From: Maratus speciosus
Taxonomy: Eukaryota > Arthropoda > Arachnida > Araneae > Salticidae
Reading direction: 5' to 3'
Assembly (NCBI GenBank): GCA_963932465.1
Contig: OZ010786.1
Location: forward strand, 442,110,619 to 442,174,618
Length of the DNA: 64,000 bases
The notes beneath the pieces were generated by a model. It ran no database searches. It was given only the letters and a program-made list of their open reading frames with translations, and was not told the origin of the DNA. The position numbers and the translations under genes are program-made. Below, one piece after another: positions 33,778 through 45,033 of this stretch (its first letter is position 1; every line of letters starts with the position of its first letter).

Positions 33778-33987
33778 ATGGAAGATTTTTTTCATGATGT
33801 TCCTTTACCTTTTAAAATATTAAAATACATGCTATTAAATATCATTTATGTTTCAATTGCCGAATATGAAGCAGTAACTATATCTATAAACAAGCTGAAA
33901 CTGTATATTATGGTTTTTGTGCAAGGGCGTTTCAAGATTTTATCAAAGAATTCTGTATACTTTCTGCACAAAAACACATTTTTATAA
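33778..33987 (+). other. Recurrent 67-69-codon frame in A and B monomers (probably non-coding)
   Basis: A frame starting MEDFFHDV or MEDLFHG is open in six monomers (33778, 35379, 37542, 39145, 43463, 46072) and ends at about the same place. It tolerates one 3-bp indel. It is broken by stops in the C monomers and in M0. No domain, signal peptide or known family is apparent. I list it because it is the most persistent frame of the array, but recent DNA duplication is a sufficient explanation. Confidence 0.2.
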
Positions 33988-34392
33988 AATGACTAGTAAA
34001 TCAACACATCGGTAACAGCTGTCAACCTTCCAGCTGTTTAAAAACCTCTATTTTTAAAAAAAGGTATTTTTTACTTACTTTTTCCATGGAATTTCTGTTC
34101 TTAATAAAAACAATTTTTTTTCTCTTTAAAAAAATGGTGTTCAAAAAATGGGAGGATTAACAGCTGAGCAACAAATATTAAAGAAAATTTTTCTTAGCTT
34201 AAAAAATTAAACCCATTAGGGTGGAAAACAACAAACCTGTGACAAAAAAATCTTATCATTTTTGTTGCACTGTATAAAGAATAAGTGTATATTCGAAGAG
34301 CTTTTCTCCTTCTTTTCTGTTAATAATAAAGGAGAAAAATTTGTTGGCAACAGCAGATGTTTCTTAAATGATGAATATGTTTCATTTGAATT

Positions 34393-34536
34393 TGTAGCGA
34401 TCTCATCTCACATGATCAGTATAAAGCGAGTTACTAGCTTAGAGTAATTGGCTTGGCTTTTTGCTCGAAGCTAACGTTCTCGCCTCCTGATCATGAGATC
34501 CCTGGTTCAAATCCCAACGGAGCCACTCTCTCAACA
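34393..34536 (+). repeat. TRIM 5' LTR with tRNA-like core
   Basis: 144 bp. It contains CAGTATAAAG (possible TATA box) and, near 34503, GGTTCAAATCC, a perfect RNA polymerase III B-box. Upstream, CTCCTGATCATGAG could form an anticodon-arm-like hairpin. TAGCTTAGAG resembles the first part of an A-box but is too far away for a normal tRNA. Confidence 0.8.
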
Positions 34537-34767
34537 AAGTGGTGACCCGGACAAACACGCAACAACAATCTTCAGCAACAATCATCTCCTCTCATAACCA
34601 ACAGATGGCAGCACCAAATAAATCATCCCCTGCAACCAAAGCCTGTGAACGCTCACAGCACAAAACCTGTCCTCACACGCATCACATATCCGTACGACAG
34701 CATCATTCATGAGTGCATATTGCTCCTCAGACGTCAGCAATACGTCTTTCTCACTGGGGATGGAGTG

Positions 34768-34911
34768 TGTAGCGATCTCATCTCACATGATCAGTATAAA
34801 GCAAGTTACTAGCTTAGATCAACTGGCTTGGCCTTTTGCTCGACGCTAACGTTCTCGAAACCGGATCAGGAGATCCCTGGTTCAAATCCCATCAGCGCCA
34901 CTCTCTCCAAA
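34768..34911 (+). repeat. TRIM 3' LTR
   Basis: 144 bp, diverged from the 5' LTR at several positions (for example GAAACCGGATCAGG against GCCTCCTGATCATG), so insertion is not very recent. It keeps the B-box GGTTCAAATCC. Confidence 0.8.
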
Positions 34912-36934
34912 AATTCATTGTTTTGTATATAGTATTTTCTACTATTATTAGTTTCTAAATAGAACATCCGTTTGAATGACCCAGACGAAAATATGGAGCC
35001 AACCAAAGTGTAACTTTTTATTATGATAGTTTCATTAAAAAATATATAATCTATTCAAGATTTCTCAAAAAATTATGGACAAAAATATCATTAGAAAGTG
35101 ATCTGTAAATCAAGAAATTATTATATATCAAATAAATATTGCCTTTCTCTAAGAAAAGAAAAACTTCATTATTCATTAGCTATTTTTTGATGAGTGTTAA
35201 AGAGTTAAATGAAAAAAAAATCCATAAAAAAAAATGCGAAAAGAGATTTTTTTTTCATTCAATAAGGAATAAATATACATCCGGATAGATTTTCTCTTCC
35301 TTTTATGCTTGTAATAAAGGAGGTGAACCAATTACCTCGAACAGATGTTTCTTTTATGATGAATAGGTTTTCGATTTAATGGAAGATCTTTTTCATGGTG
35401 TTCATTTACCTTTTAAAATATTAGAATGCATTCTATTAAATTTAGTTTATGTTTCAATTGCCGAGTATCAAGTGACTTTAACTATAAACAAGCTGAAACT
35501 GTATATTATGGTTTTTGTGCAAGGGCGTTTCAGGATTTTGTTAAAGAATTCTGCATCCTTGCATAGAAACACATTAGTATAAAATGACTAGTAAATCAAA
35601 AAATCGTTATTAGCTGTCAACCTTCCTGTTTTTTAAACACCTCTGTTTTTAAAAAAACTATTCTTTATTTTCCTTTACCAAGGAGCTTCTGTGATGTATA
35701 TTTTTTTCTCTTTAAAAAATGTTGTGTTCAAAAAATGGGAGGTTTAACAGCAAAGCAACCAATATTTAAAAAAATTCTTACTTTGGAAAAATGTAGACCT
35801 ATTAGGATAGAAAACAACAAAACTGTGACAAAAAATATTCTTTTCATTTTTTTGCACTATATAAAAAATAAGTGTGTATTAAAAGTGCATACTACTTTCT
35901 TTTCTGTTAATAATAAAGGAGAAAAATCTGTTAGCAACAACATATGTTTCACTTGAATTGATGGTTTCTAATACTGTTTTTTTTTTTCTATTATTATTAA
36001 TATTAAGATATACGTTTCCAAAAAGAGCATCTATTTGAAAGGCCCAGATGAAAATATTGACAAATCAAACTCTATTTTTTTATGTTAGTTTAATTAAAAA
36101 TATATAACCTATTCAAGATTTCGGAAAGTATTCTGCACAAAAATATTCTTAGAAATAGATCTGTAAATCGATAAATCATTATACATCAAATAAATATAGC
36201 TGTTATCGACGAAAAGAAAAAAAACCTCATTGTTCATTAGCTAGTTCTTGACGGTAGGAAAACGTACAAGCTTTAAAGAGTTAAATGAAAGCAAAATCCA
36301 TGAAAAACATACAAGAAGAGATTTGTTTTTTCATTTACTCATGGAATAAAGAGTAAATATATATCCGAATAGATTTTTTCTTCCTTTTGTGTTTTTAATA
36401 ACGGTGAAGAGCCAGTTATCTCCAACAGATGTTTTTTTATGATAAATAGGTTTTCCATTAAATGAAAGATCTTTTTTCACGGTGTTTGTTTAACTTTTTA
36501 ATTTATTAAAATACATGCTATTAAATATAACTTATGTTTCAATCGCCAAGTATGAAGAAGTAAATGTATCTATAAACAATCTGAAACTGTAATTACGGTT
36601 GTTGTGCTAGAACGTTTAAGAATTTTATCAAAGAATTATGAATCATTTCTGCACTAAAACACAATTTTATAAAACGGTTAGTACATCAACATATCGCTAA
36701 TAGCTCCCAACATTCCTGGTTTTAAAACGCCTCTATTTTTTTTAAGTATTCTTTAATTTATTTTACCATATTTATATTACCCATTTTTATATTAGTTTCT
36801 GTTATTAAATAAAACAATTTTTTTTCTTTAAAAAAGTGGTTTCGAAAAAATTGGTAGGTTTAACAGCTAAGCAACTTAGTTTAAAAAAAAAAGTAAACCC
36901 ATTAGGATAGGAAAAAACTCTCTGACATTAAAAT

Positions 36935-37255
36935 AAACGGTCAAGTGCGAGCATTACTCGCGTACAGAGGGTTCCGTAGAATAAATATATGAATTTGTAA
37001 TTGTAAAAGGAAAATATAAAAAGTTGCTAAAATAATACTAAAACTTTGTAAAAAACTATACAACGTAGGGTTGCGTATAACTGTATATATTAGAAACGTG
37101 TAAATGGGTATACCATGAAAGTTCAAAGAGATATGGAACCTAAATAATGCCAAATATAGCTATTCGTATAACTCTTTTTTAATATTATCCTAATCTGATT
37201 ATGATGAACTTTATTCGGTACTGACAATAAAAGCAGTGCATAGTTAATCTGTATA
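36935..37255 (+). mobile_element. Family T left-end fragment
   Basis: Starts AAACGGTCAAGTGCGAGC with GGGTTCCGTAGAATAAA and aligns with the first ~320 bp of the copy at 47645. Truncated after GCAGTGCATAGTTAA, where monomer A resumes. It gives the uninterrupted form of the Helitron 1 target (GCGTATAACTG). Confidence 0.75.
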
Positions 37256-38157
37256 TCGAATATGTATATCCCTGTATATCGAATAAATATTGCCTTTGCC
37301 TAGGAAAAGAAAAAACTTCATTATTAATTAACTATTTTTTGACGAAAAAAACACGTGAGCGTTTAAGAGTTAAGTGAAAACAAATTCCATGAAAAAAATA
37401 CGAGAAAAGATTTTTTTCATTCAATAAAGAATAAATATATATCCGAATAGATTTTTGCTTCCATTTATGTTTTTAATAAAGGAGAAGAACAAGTTAAACT
37501 CCAACAGATGTTTCTTTTATGGTGAATAGGTTTTCCATTTAATGGAAGATTTTTTTCATGATGTTCCTTTACCTTTTAAAATATTAAAATACATGCTATT
37601 AAATATAATTTATGTTTCAATTGCCGAATATGAAGCAGTAACTATATCTATAAACAAGCTGAAACTGTATATTATGGTTTTTGTGCAAGGGCGTTTCAAG
37701 ATTTTATCAAAGAATTCTGTATCCTTTCTGCAAAAAAACACATTTTTATAAAATGACTAGTAAATCAACACATCGTTAACAGCTGTCAACCTTCTAGCTT
37801 TTTAAAAACCTCTATTTTTTAAAAAGGGTATTTTTTACTTACTTTTTAAATGGAAGTTCTGTTTTTAATAAAAACAATTTTTTTTCTCTTTAAAAAAATG
37901 GGGTTCAAAAAATGGGAGTATTAACAGCTGAGCAAGAAATATTAAAAAAAAACTTTTTCTTAGCTTTAAAAATTAAACCCATTAGGGTGGAAAACTACAA
38001 ACCTGTGACAAAAAAGTCTTATCATTTTTTTTCACTGTATAAAGAATAAGTGTATATTCGAAGAGCTTTTCTCCTTCTTTTCTGTTAATAATAAAGGAGA
38101 AAAATCTGTTGGCAAAAGCAGATGTTTCTTATAGGATGAATATGTTTTATTTGAATT

Positions 38158-38675
38158 TGTAGCGATCTCATCTCACATGATCAGTACAAAGTGAGTTACT
38201 AACTTAGAGTAATTGGCTTCACTTTTTGCTCGACGCTAACGTTCTCGCCTCCTGATCATGAGATCTCTGGTTCAAATCCCATCGGCACCACTCTCTCACC
38301 AAAGTGGTGAACCGGACAAACACGCAACAACAATCTTCAGCAACAATCATCTCCTCTCATAACCAACAGATGGCAGCACCAAATAAATCATCCCCTGCAA
38401 CCAAAGCCTGTGAATGCTCACAGCACAAAACCTGTCCTCACACGCATCATATATGCGTGCGACACCATCATTCACCAGTGCATATCGCTCGTCAGACGTC
38501 AGCAATACGTCTTTCTCACTGGGGATGGAGTGTGTAGCGATCTCATCTCACATGATCAGTATAAAGCGAGCTACTAGCTTAGAGTAACTGGCTTGGCCTT
38601 TTCTCGACTCTAACGTTCTCGCCTCTTGATTAGGAGATCCCTGGTTGAAATCCCATCGGCGCCACTCTCTCCAAA
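38158..38675 (+). mobile_element. TRIM element, copy 2 (co-duplicated with the array)
   Basis: Same structure and AATT flanks as copy 1: LTRs 38158-38301 and 38533-38675, a primer-site-like TGGTGAACCGGAC and a GGGGATGGAG tract. It sits at the same place in its A monomer, so it arose from copy 1 by the 3.76-kb tandem duplication, not by new transposition. An internal 77-codon frame (38304-38537) is open here only by chance. Confidence 0.85.
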
Positions 38676-39865
38676 AATTGATTGTTTTTCATATAGTATT
38701 TTCTACTATTATTAGTTTCTAAATAGAACATGCGTTTTAATGACCCAGACGAAAATATCGAGCAAACCAAAGTGTAACTTTTTATTATGATAGTTTCATT
38801 AAAAAATATATTATCTATTCAAGATTTCTCAAAAAATTCTGGACAAAAATATCATTAGAAAGTGATCTGTAAATCAAGAAATTATTATATATCAAATAAA
38901 TATTGCCTTTCTCTAAGAAAAGAAAAACCTCATTATTCATTAGCTATTTTTTGATGAGCGTTAAAGAGTTAAATGAAAAAAAAATCCATAAAAAAAAAAT
39001 GCGAGAAGAGATTTTTTTTTTCATTCAATAAGGAATAAATATACATCCGGATATATTTTCTCTTCCTTTTATGCTTGTAATAAAGGAGGTGAACCAATTA
39101 CCTCGAACATATGTTTCTTTTATGATGAATAGGTTTTCGATTTAATGGAAGATCTTTTTCATGGTGTTCTTTTACCTTTTAAAATATTAGAATGCATTCT
39201 ATTAAATTTAGTTTATGTTTCAATTGCCGAGTATCAAGAAGTGACTTTAACTATAAATAAGCTGAAACTGTATATTATGGTTTTTGTGCAAGGTCGTTTC
39301 AGGATTTTGTTAAAGAATTCTGCATCCTTGCATAGAAACACATTTGTATAAAATGACTAGTAAATCAAAAAATCGTTATTAGTTGTCAACCTTCCTGTTT
39401 TTTAAACACCTCTGTTTTTAAAAAACTATTCTTTATTTTCCTTTACCAAGGAGCTTCTGTGATGTATATTTTTTTCTCTTTAAAAAATGTTGTGTTCAAA
39501 AAATGGGAGGTTTAACAGCAAAGCAACCAATATTTAAAAAAATTCTTACTTTGGAAGAATGTAGACCTATTAGGATAGAAAACAACAAAACTGTGACAAA
39601 AAAATTCTTTTCATTTTTTTGCACTATATAAAAAATAAGTGTGTATTAAAAGTGCATACAACTTTCTTTTCTGTTAATAATAAAGGAGAAAAATCTGTTA
39701 GCAACAACAGATGTTTCCTTTATGGTGAATATGTTTCACTTGAATTGATGGTTTCTTATACTGTTTTTTTCTGCTATTTTTAATATTAAGATATACGTTT
39801 CCAAAAAGAGCATCTATTTGAAAGGACCAGATGAATATATTGACAAACCAAACTCTATTTTTTGT

Positions 39866-40041
39866 TTAAAGTTTAACTTTGGCATTGTGCTAGGCGCGCT
39901 TCAAATTGAGGTCTCAAAGTTGCAACGCCGCCTTGGTCAGTGCCGCGATTTACCAGATAGGTGTTTTGCTCGACGCTAACGTTCTCGCCACCGGATCAGG
40001 AGATCCCTGGTTCAAATCCCATCAGCGCCACTCTCTCCAAA
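39866..40041 (+). mobile_element. Recombinant junction: family T piece fused to TRIM LTR piece, copy 1
   Basis: Family T internal DNA (GGCATTGTGCTAGGCGCGC to CAGATAGGTGTT) is joined directly to the last ~78 bp of a TRIM LTR (TTGCTCGACGCTAACG onward, with the B-box GGTTCAAATCC). In unbroken T copies the sequence continues ATAGGTGTTTAATTAAC (48336). The join has TGTTTT-type microhomology. Identical junctions recur at about 42919 and 45527, so the rearrangement happened once and was then duplicated. Confidence 0.8.
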
Positions 40042-40992
40042 AATTGATTGTTTTGTATATAGTATTTTCTACTATTATTAGTTTCTAAACAGAACATCCG
40101 TTTGAATGACCCAGACGAAAATATCGAGCCAACCAAAGTGTAACTTTTTATATATAAAAATATATAATCTATTCAAGATTTCGGAAAGTATTCTGCACAA
40201 AAATATTCTTAGAAATAGATCTGTAAATCGATAAATCATTATATATCAAATAAATATAGCTGTTATCGACAACAAGAAAAAAACCTCATTGCTCATTAGC
40301 TAGTTCTTGACGGTAGGAAAACGTACAAGCTTTAAAGAGTTAAATGAAAGCAAAATCCATGAAAAACATAACAAGAAGAGATTTGTTTTTTCATTTACTC
40401 CTGGAATAAAGAGTAAATATATATCCGAATAGATTTTTTTCTTCCTTTTGTGTTTTTAATAACGTAGAAGAACCAGTTATCTCCAACAGATGTTTTTTTA
40501 ATGATAAATAGGTTTTCCATTAAATAAAAGATCTTTTTTCACGGTGTTTGTTTTACTTTTTAATTTATTAAAATACATGCTATTAAATATAACTTATGTT
40601 TCAATCGCCAAGTATGAAGAAGTAAATGTATCTATAAACAATCTGAAACTGTAATTACGGTTGTTGTGCTAGAACGTTTAAGAATTTTATCAAAGAATTA
40701 TGAATCATTTCTGCACTAAAACACAATTTTATAAAACGGTTAGTACATCAACATATCGCTAATAGCTCCCAACATTCCTGGTTTTAAAACGCCTCTATTT
40801 TTTTTAAGTACTCTTTAATTTATTTTAACACGGAGTTTCTGTTATTAAATAAAACAATTTTTTTTCTTTAAAAAAGTGGTTTCGAAAAAATTGGTAGGTT
40901 TAACAGCTAAGCAACCAATATTAAAGAAATTTCCCTTAGTTTAAAAAAAAGTAAACCCATTAGGATAGGAAAAAACTCTCTGACAATAAAAT

Positions 40993-41243
40993 AAACGATC
41001 AAGTGCGAGCATTACTCGCGTACAAAGGGTTCCGTAGAATAAATATATGAATTTGTAATTGTAAAAGAAAAATAAAAAAAGTTGCTAAAAGAATACTAAG
41101 ACTTTGTAAAAAACTATACAACGTAGGGTTGGATATAACTGTATATATTAGAAAAGTGTAAATGGGTATACCATGAAAATTCAAAGAGATATGGAACCTA
41201 AATAATATCAAATATAGCTATTCATATAACTCTTTTTTAATAT
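40993..41243 (+). mobile_element. Family T left-end fragment, split by the tRNA array
   Basis: Runs from AAACGATCAAGTGCGAGC to TATTATCCTAATCTG. It continues after the tRNA array at about 42689 (ATTATGACGAACTTTATTCGG). The unsplit version at 45034-45526 shows the empty site. Confidence 0.75.
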
Positions 41244-41332
41244 TATCCTAATCTGAACTATTATTTTAACACAATCAAACTGATTGGTAAAGTTATCATA
41301 CGAATTTGAATATTTCCAACTGAGCGAAAAAA

Positions 41333-41404
41333 TGCCCAGGCTGGGAATCGAACCCAGATCCTTGGCTTACAAGGCCAATGCTTTTCCGTTTAAGCTAACT
41401 GGGC
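41333..41404 (-). tRNA. tRNA-Thr(TGT), inverted copy
   Basis: 72-nt cloverleaf: acceptor GCCCAGT/CCTGGGC (6 of 7 pairs, T-C mismatch at the last), D-stem GCTT/AAGC, anticodon stem TTGGC/GCCAA with loop CTTGTAA (anticodon TGT), T-stem CTGGG/CCCAG with loop TTCGATT. It is followed by a run of six T. B-box GGTTCGATTCC is perfect. The sequence matches the four plus-strand copies. Confidence 0.82.
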
Positions 41405-41747
41405 CGACAACCAGCCAGCATATTTCGCTCAGAAAACCTTATTGGTAGAACATCTGGTCTGTCATGTAGACAGCTCAACAGAATAAACCGCAGGTAAAGG
41501 AACTCCATATAAACGATGGATACGTATATGAACTATTATTTTAACACAATCAAACTGATTGGTAAAGTTATCATACGAATTTGAATATTTCCAACTGAGC
41601 GATTGTGTTAAAATAATAGTTCATATACGTATCCATCGTTTATATGGAGTTCCTTTACCTGCGGTTTATTCTGTTGAGCTGTCTACATGACAGACCAGAT
41701 GTTCTACCAATAAGGTTTTCTGAGCGAAATATGCTGGCTGGTTGTCG

Positions 41748-41819
41748 GCCCAGTTAGCTTAAACGGAAAAGCATTGGCCTTGTAAGCCAAGGATCTGGGT
41801 TCGATTCCCAGCCTGGGCA
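41748..41819 (+). tRNA. tRNA-Thr(TGT), array copy 1
   Basis: Full cloverleaf with anticodon TGT, no intron and no encoded CCA. A-box TAGCTTAAACGG (one mismatch to consensus) and B-box GGTTCGATTCC. TTTTTT directly follows, a suitable polymerase III terminator. Whether it is charged and used is unknown; the acceptor stem has one mismatch. Confidence 0.85.
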
Positions 41820-42022
41820 TTTTTTCGCTCAGTTGGAAATATTCAAATTCGTATGATAACTTTACCAATCAGTTTGATTGTGTTAAAATAATAGTTCATA
41901 TACGTATCCATCGTTTATATGGAGTTCCTTTACCTGCGGTTTATTCTGTTGAGCTGTCTACATGACAGACCAGATGTTCTACCAATAAGGTTTTCTGAGC
42001 GAAATATGCTGGCTGGTTGTCG

Positions 42023-42094
42023 GCCCAGTTAGCTTAAACGGAAAAGCATTGGCCTTGTAAGCCAAGGATCTGGGTTCGATTCCCAGCCTGGGCA
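42023..42094 (+). tRNA. tRNA-Thr(TGT), array copy 2
   Basis: Identical by eye to copy 1, exactly 275 bp downstream, with the same T-run terminator and the same flanking CTGAGCGAAA / TTTCGCTCAG inverted pair. Confidence 0.85.
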
Positions 42095-42297
42095 TTTTTT
42101 CGCTCAGTTGGAAATATTCAAATTCGTATGATAACTTTACCAATCAGTTTGATTGTGTTAAAATAATAGTTCATATACGTATCCATCGTTTATATGGAGT
42201 TCCTTTACCTGCGGTTTATTCTGTTGAGCTGTCTACATGACAGACCAGATGTTCTACCAATAAGGTTTTCTGAGCGAAATATGCTGGCTGGTTGTCG

Positions 42298-42369
42298 GCC
42301 CAGTTAGCTTAAACGGAAAAGCATTGGCCTTGTAAGCCAAGGATCTGGGTTCGATTCCCAGCCTGGGCA
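42298..42369 (+). tRNA. tRNA-Thr(TGT), array copy 3
   Basis: Identical by eye to copies 1 and 2; 275 bp after copy 2; same promoter boxes and terminator. Confidence 0.85.
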
Positions 42370-42572
42370 TTTTTTCGCTCAGTTGGAAATATTCAAATTC
42401 GTATGATAACTTTACCAATCAGTTTGATTGTGTTAAAATAATAGTTCATATACGTATCCATCGTTTATATGGAGTTCCTTTACCTGCGGTTTATTCTGTT
42501 GAGCTGTCTACATGACAGACCAGATGTTCTACCAATAAGGTTTTCTGAGCGAAATATGCTGGCTGGTTGTCG

Positions 42573-42644
42573 GCCCAGTTAGCTTAAACGGAAAAGCATT
42601 GGCCTTGTAAGCCAAGGATCTGGGTTCGATTCCCAGCCTGGGCA
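42573..42644 (+). tRNA. tRNA-Thr(TGT), array copy 4
   Basis: Identical by eye to the other copies. Its unit is cut 32 bp after the tRNA, where family T resumes at CCTAATCTG, but the T-run terminator is retained. Confidence 0.85.
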
Positions 42645-42688
42645 TTTTTTCGCTCAGTTGGAAATATTCAAATTCGTATCCTAATCTG

Positions 42689-42996
42689 ATTATGACGAAC
42701 TTTATTCGGTACTGACAATAAAAGCAGTGCATAGTTAAACTTCATTTGGCATTTCAGGAAACTAAATTCAGCGTAGTAATAACCTTTATTTCTACAATTT
42801 AGCTAAAACAAAACCTTTGTTTAAAGTTTAACTTTGGCATTGTGCTAGGCGCGCTTCAAATTGAGGTCTCAAAGTTGCAACGCCGCCTTGGTCAGTGCCG
42901 CGATTTACCAGATAGGTGTTTTGCTCGACGCTAACGTTCTCGCCACCGGATCAGGAGATCCCTGGTTCAAATCCCATCAGCGCCACTCTCTCCAAA
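42689..42996 (+). mobile_element. Family T continuation plus recombinant LTR junction, copy 2
   Basis: Family T DNA resumes after the tRNA array (ATTATGACGAACTTTATTCGG) and runs to CAGATAGGTGTT. There it is fused to the TRIM LTR tail (about 42919-42996) as at 39964. The A-monomer tail follows. Confidence 0.75.
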
Positions 42997-45033
42997 AATT
43001 GATTGTTTTGTATATAGTATTTTCTACTATTATTAGTTTCTAAACAGAACATCCGTTTGAATGACCCAGACGAAAATATCGAGCCAACCAAAGTGTAACT
43101 TTTTATTATGATAGTTTCATTAAAAAATATATAATCTATTCAAGATTTCTCAAAAAATTCTGGACAAAAATATCATTAGAAAGTGATCTGTAAATCAAGA
43201 AATTATTATATATCAAATAAATATTGCCTTTCTCTAAGAAAAGAAAAACCTCATTATTCATTAGCTATTTTTTGATGAGTGTTAAAGAGTTAAATGAAAA
43301 AAAAATCCATAAAACAAATGCGAGAAGAGATTTTTTTTTCATTCAATAAGGAATAAATATACATCCGGATAGATTTTCTCTTCCTTTTATGCTTGTAATA
43401 AAGGAGGTGAACCAATTACCTCGAACAGATGTTTCTTTTATGATGAATAGTTTTTTGATTTAATGGAAGATCTTTTTCATGGTGTTCTTTTAGCTTGTAA
43501 AATATTAGAATGCATTCTATTAAATTTAGTTTATGTTTCAATTGCCGAGTATCAAGTGACTTTAACTATAAATAAGCTGAAACTGTATATTATGGTTTTT
43601 GTGCAAGGGCGTTTCAGGATTTTGTTAAAGAATTCTGCATCCTTGCATAGAAACACATTAGTATAAAATGACTAGTAAATCAAAAAATCGTTATTAGCTG
43701 TCAACCTTCCTGTTTTTTAAACACCTCTGTTTTTAAAAACTATTCTTTATTTTCCTTTACCAAGGAGCTTCTGTGATGTATATTTTTTTCTCTTTAAAAA
43801 ATGTTGTGTTCAAAAAATGGGAGGTTTAACAGCAAAGCAACCAATATTTAAAAAAATTCTTACTTTGGAAGAATGTAGACCTATTAGGATAGAAAACAAC
43901 AAAACTGTGACAAAAAATATTCTTTTCATTTTTTTGCACTATATAAAAAATAAGTGTGTATTAAAAGTGCATACTACTTTCTTTTCTGTTAATAATAAAG
44001 GAGAAAAATCTGTTAGCAACAACATATGTTTCCTTTATGATGAATATGTTTCACTTGAATTGATGGTTTCTAATACTGTTTTTTTTTCTACTATTTTTAA
44101 TATTAAGATATACGTTTCCAAAAAGAGCATCTATTTGAAAGGACCAGATAAATATATTGACAAACCAAACTCTATTTTTTTATGTTAGTTTTATTAAAAA
44201 TATATAATCTATTCAAGATTTCGGAAAGTATTCTGCACAAAAATATTCTTAGAAATAGATCTGTAAATCGATAAATCATTATATATCAAATAAATATAGC
44301 TGTTATCGACAAAAAGAAAAAAACCTCATTGCTCATTAGCTAGTTCTTGACGGTAGGAAAACGTACAAGCTTTAAAGAGTTAAATGAAAGCAAAATCCAT
44401 GAAAAACATAACAAGAAGAGATTTGTTTTTTCATTTACTCCTGGAATAAAGAGTAAATATATATCCGAATAGATTTTTTTCTTCCTTTTGTGTTTTTAAT
44501 AACGTAGAAGAACCAGTTATCTCCAACAGATGTTTTTTTAATGATAAATAGGTTTTCCATTAAATAAAAGATCTTTTTTCACGGTGTTTGTTTTACTTTT
44601 TAATTTATTAAAATACATGCTATTAAATATAACTTATGTTTCAATCGCCAAGTATGAAGAAGTAAATTTATCTATAAACAATCTGAAACTGTAATTACGG
44701 TTGTTGTGCTAGAACGTTTAAGAATTTTATCAAAGAATTATGAATCATTTCTGCACTAAAACACAATTTTATAAAACGGTTAGTACATCAACATATCGCT
44801 AATAGCTCCCAACATTCCTGGTTTTAAAACGCCTCTATTTTTTTTAAGTACTCTTTAATTTATTTTAACACGGAGTTTCTGTTATTAAATAAAACAATTT
44901 TTTTTCTTTAAAAAAGTGGTTTCGAAAAAATTGGTAGGTTTAACAGCTAAGCAACCAATATTAAAGAAATTTCCCTTAGTTTAAAAAAAATGTAAACCCA
45001 TTAGGATAGGAAAAAACTCTTTGACAATAAAAT

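Larger units (their letters stand above)
34393..34911 (+). mobile_element. TRIM element, copy 1 (519 bp)
   Basis: Two 144-bp direct LTRs (34393-34536 and 34768-34911) start TGTAGCGATCTCATCTC. AATT flanks both ends (34389-34392 and 34912-34915), a 4-bp target duplication. After the left LTR comes a primer-binding-site-like TGGTGACCCGGAC (34540). Before the right LTR lies a purine-rich CTGGGGATGGAG, a polypurine tract. The internal region is only 231 bp and encodes nothing recognisable, so it depended on another LTR element. TATAAAG at about 34419 could be the LTR promoter. Confidence 0.85.
41256..42676 (+). repeat. Inserted 275-bp-period tRNA-Thr array with one inverted unit
   Basis: Four direct units on the plus strand (tRNAs at 41748, 42023, 42298, 42573; exact 275-bp period; the last unit truncated) follow about 1.25 units in opposite orientation (41256-41600). 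The units look identical by eye. The block interrupts a family T fragment and is bordered by CCTAATCTG on both sides (41247-41255 and 42680-42688), possibly extended by TAT. Uninterrupted versions are present near 45290 and 47895. It looks like a single integration of tandem tRNA DNA, possibly from a circular or rolling-circle intermediate. Assembly error at the inversion cannot be excluded. Confidence 0.85.

Noticed and set aside
34450..34523. TRIM LTR core annotated as a real tRNA
   Set aside because: Only the anticodon-arm-like hairpin and B-box are recognisable; no matching acceptor stem or properly spaced A-box.
35735..35956. MGGLTAKQPIF frames in B monomers (also 43817, 46426)
   Set aside because: Ends shift by frameshift between copies (73 or 123 codons) and the start is within the repeated monomer; no sign of coding constraint.
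39906..40088. Three identical 60-codon frames (39906, 42861, 45469)
   Set aside because: They run across the recombinant T/TRIM-LTR junction, so they cannot be an evolved gene; identity reflects tandem duplication.
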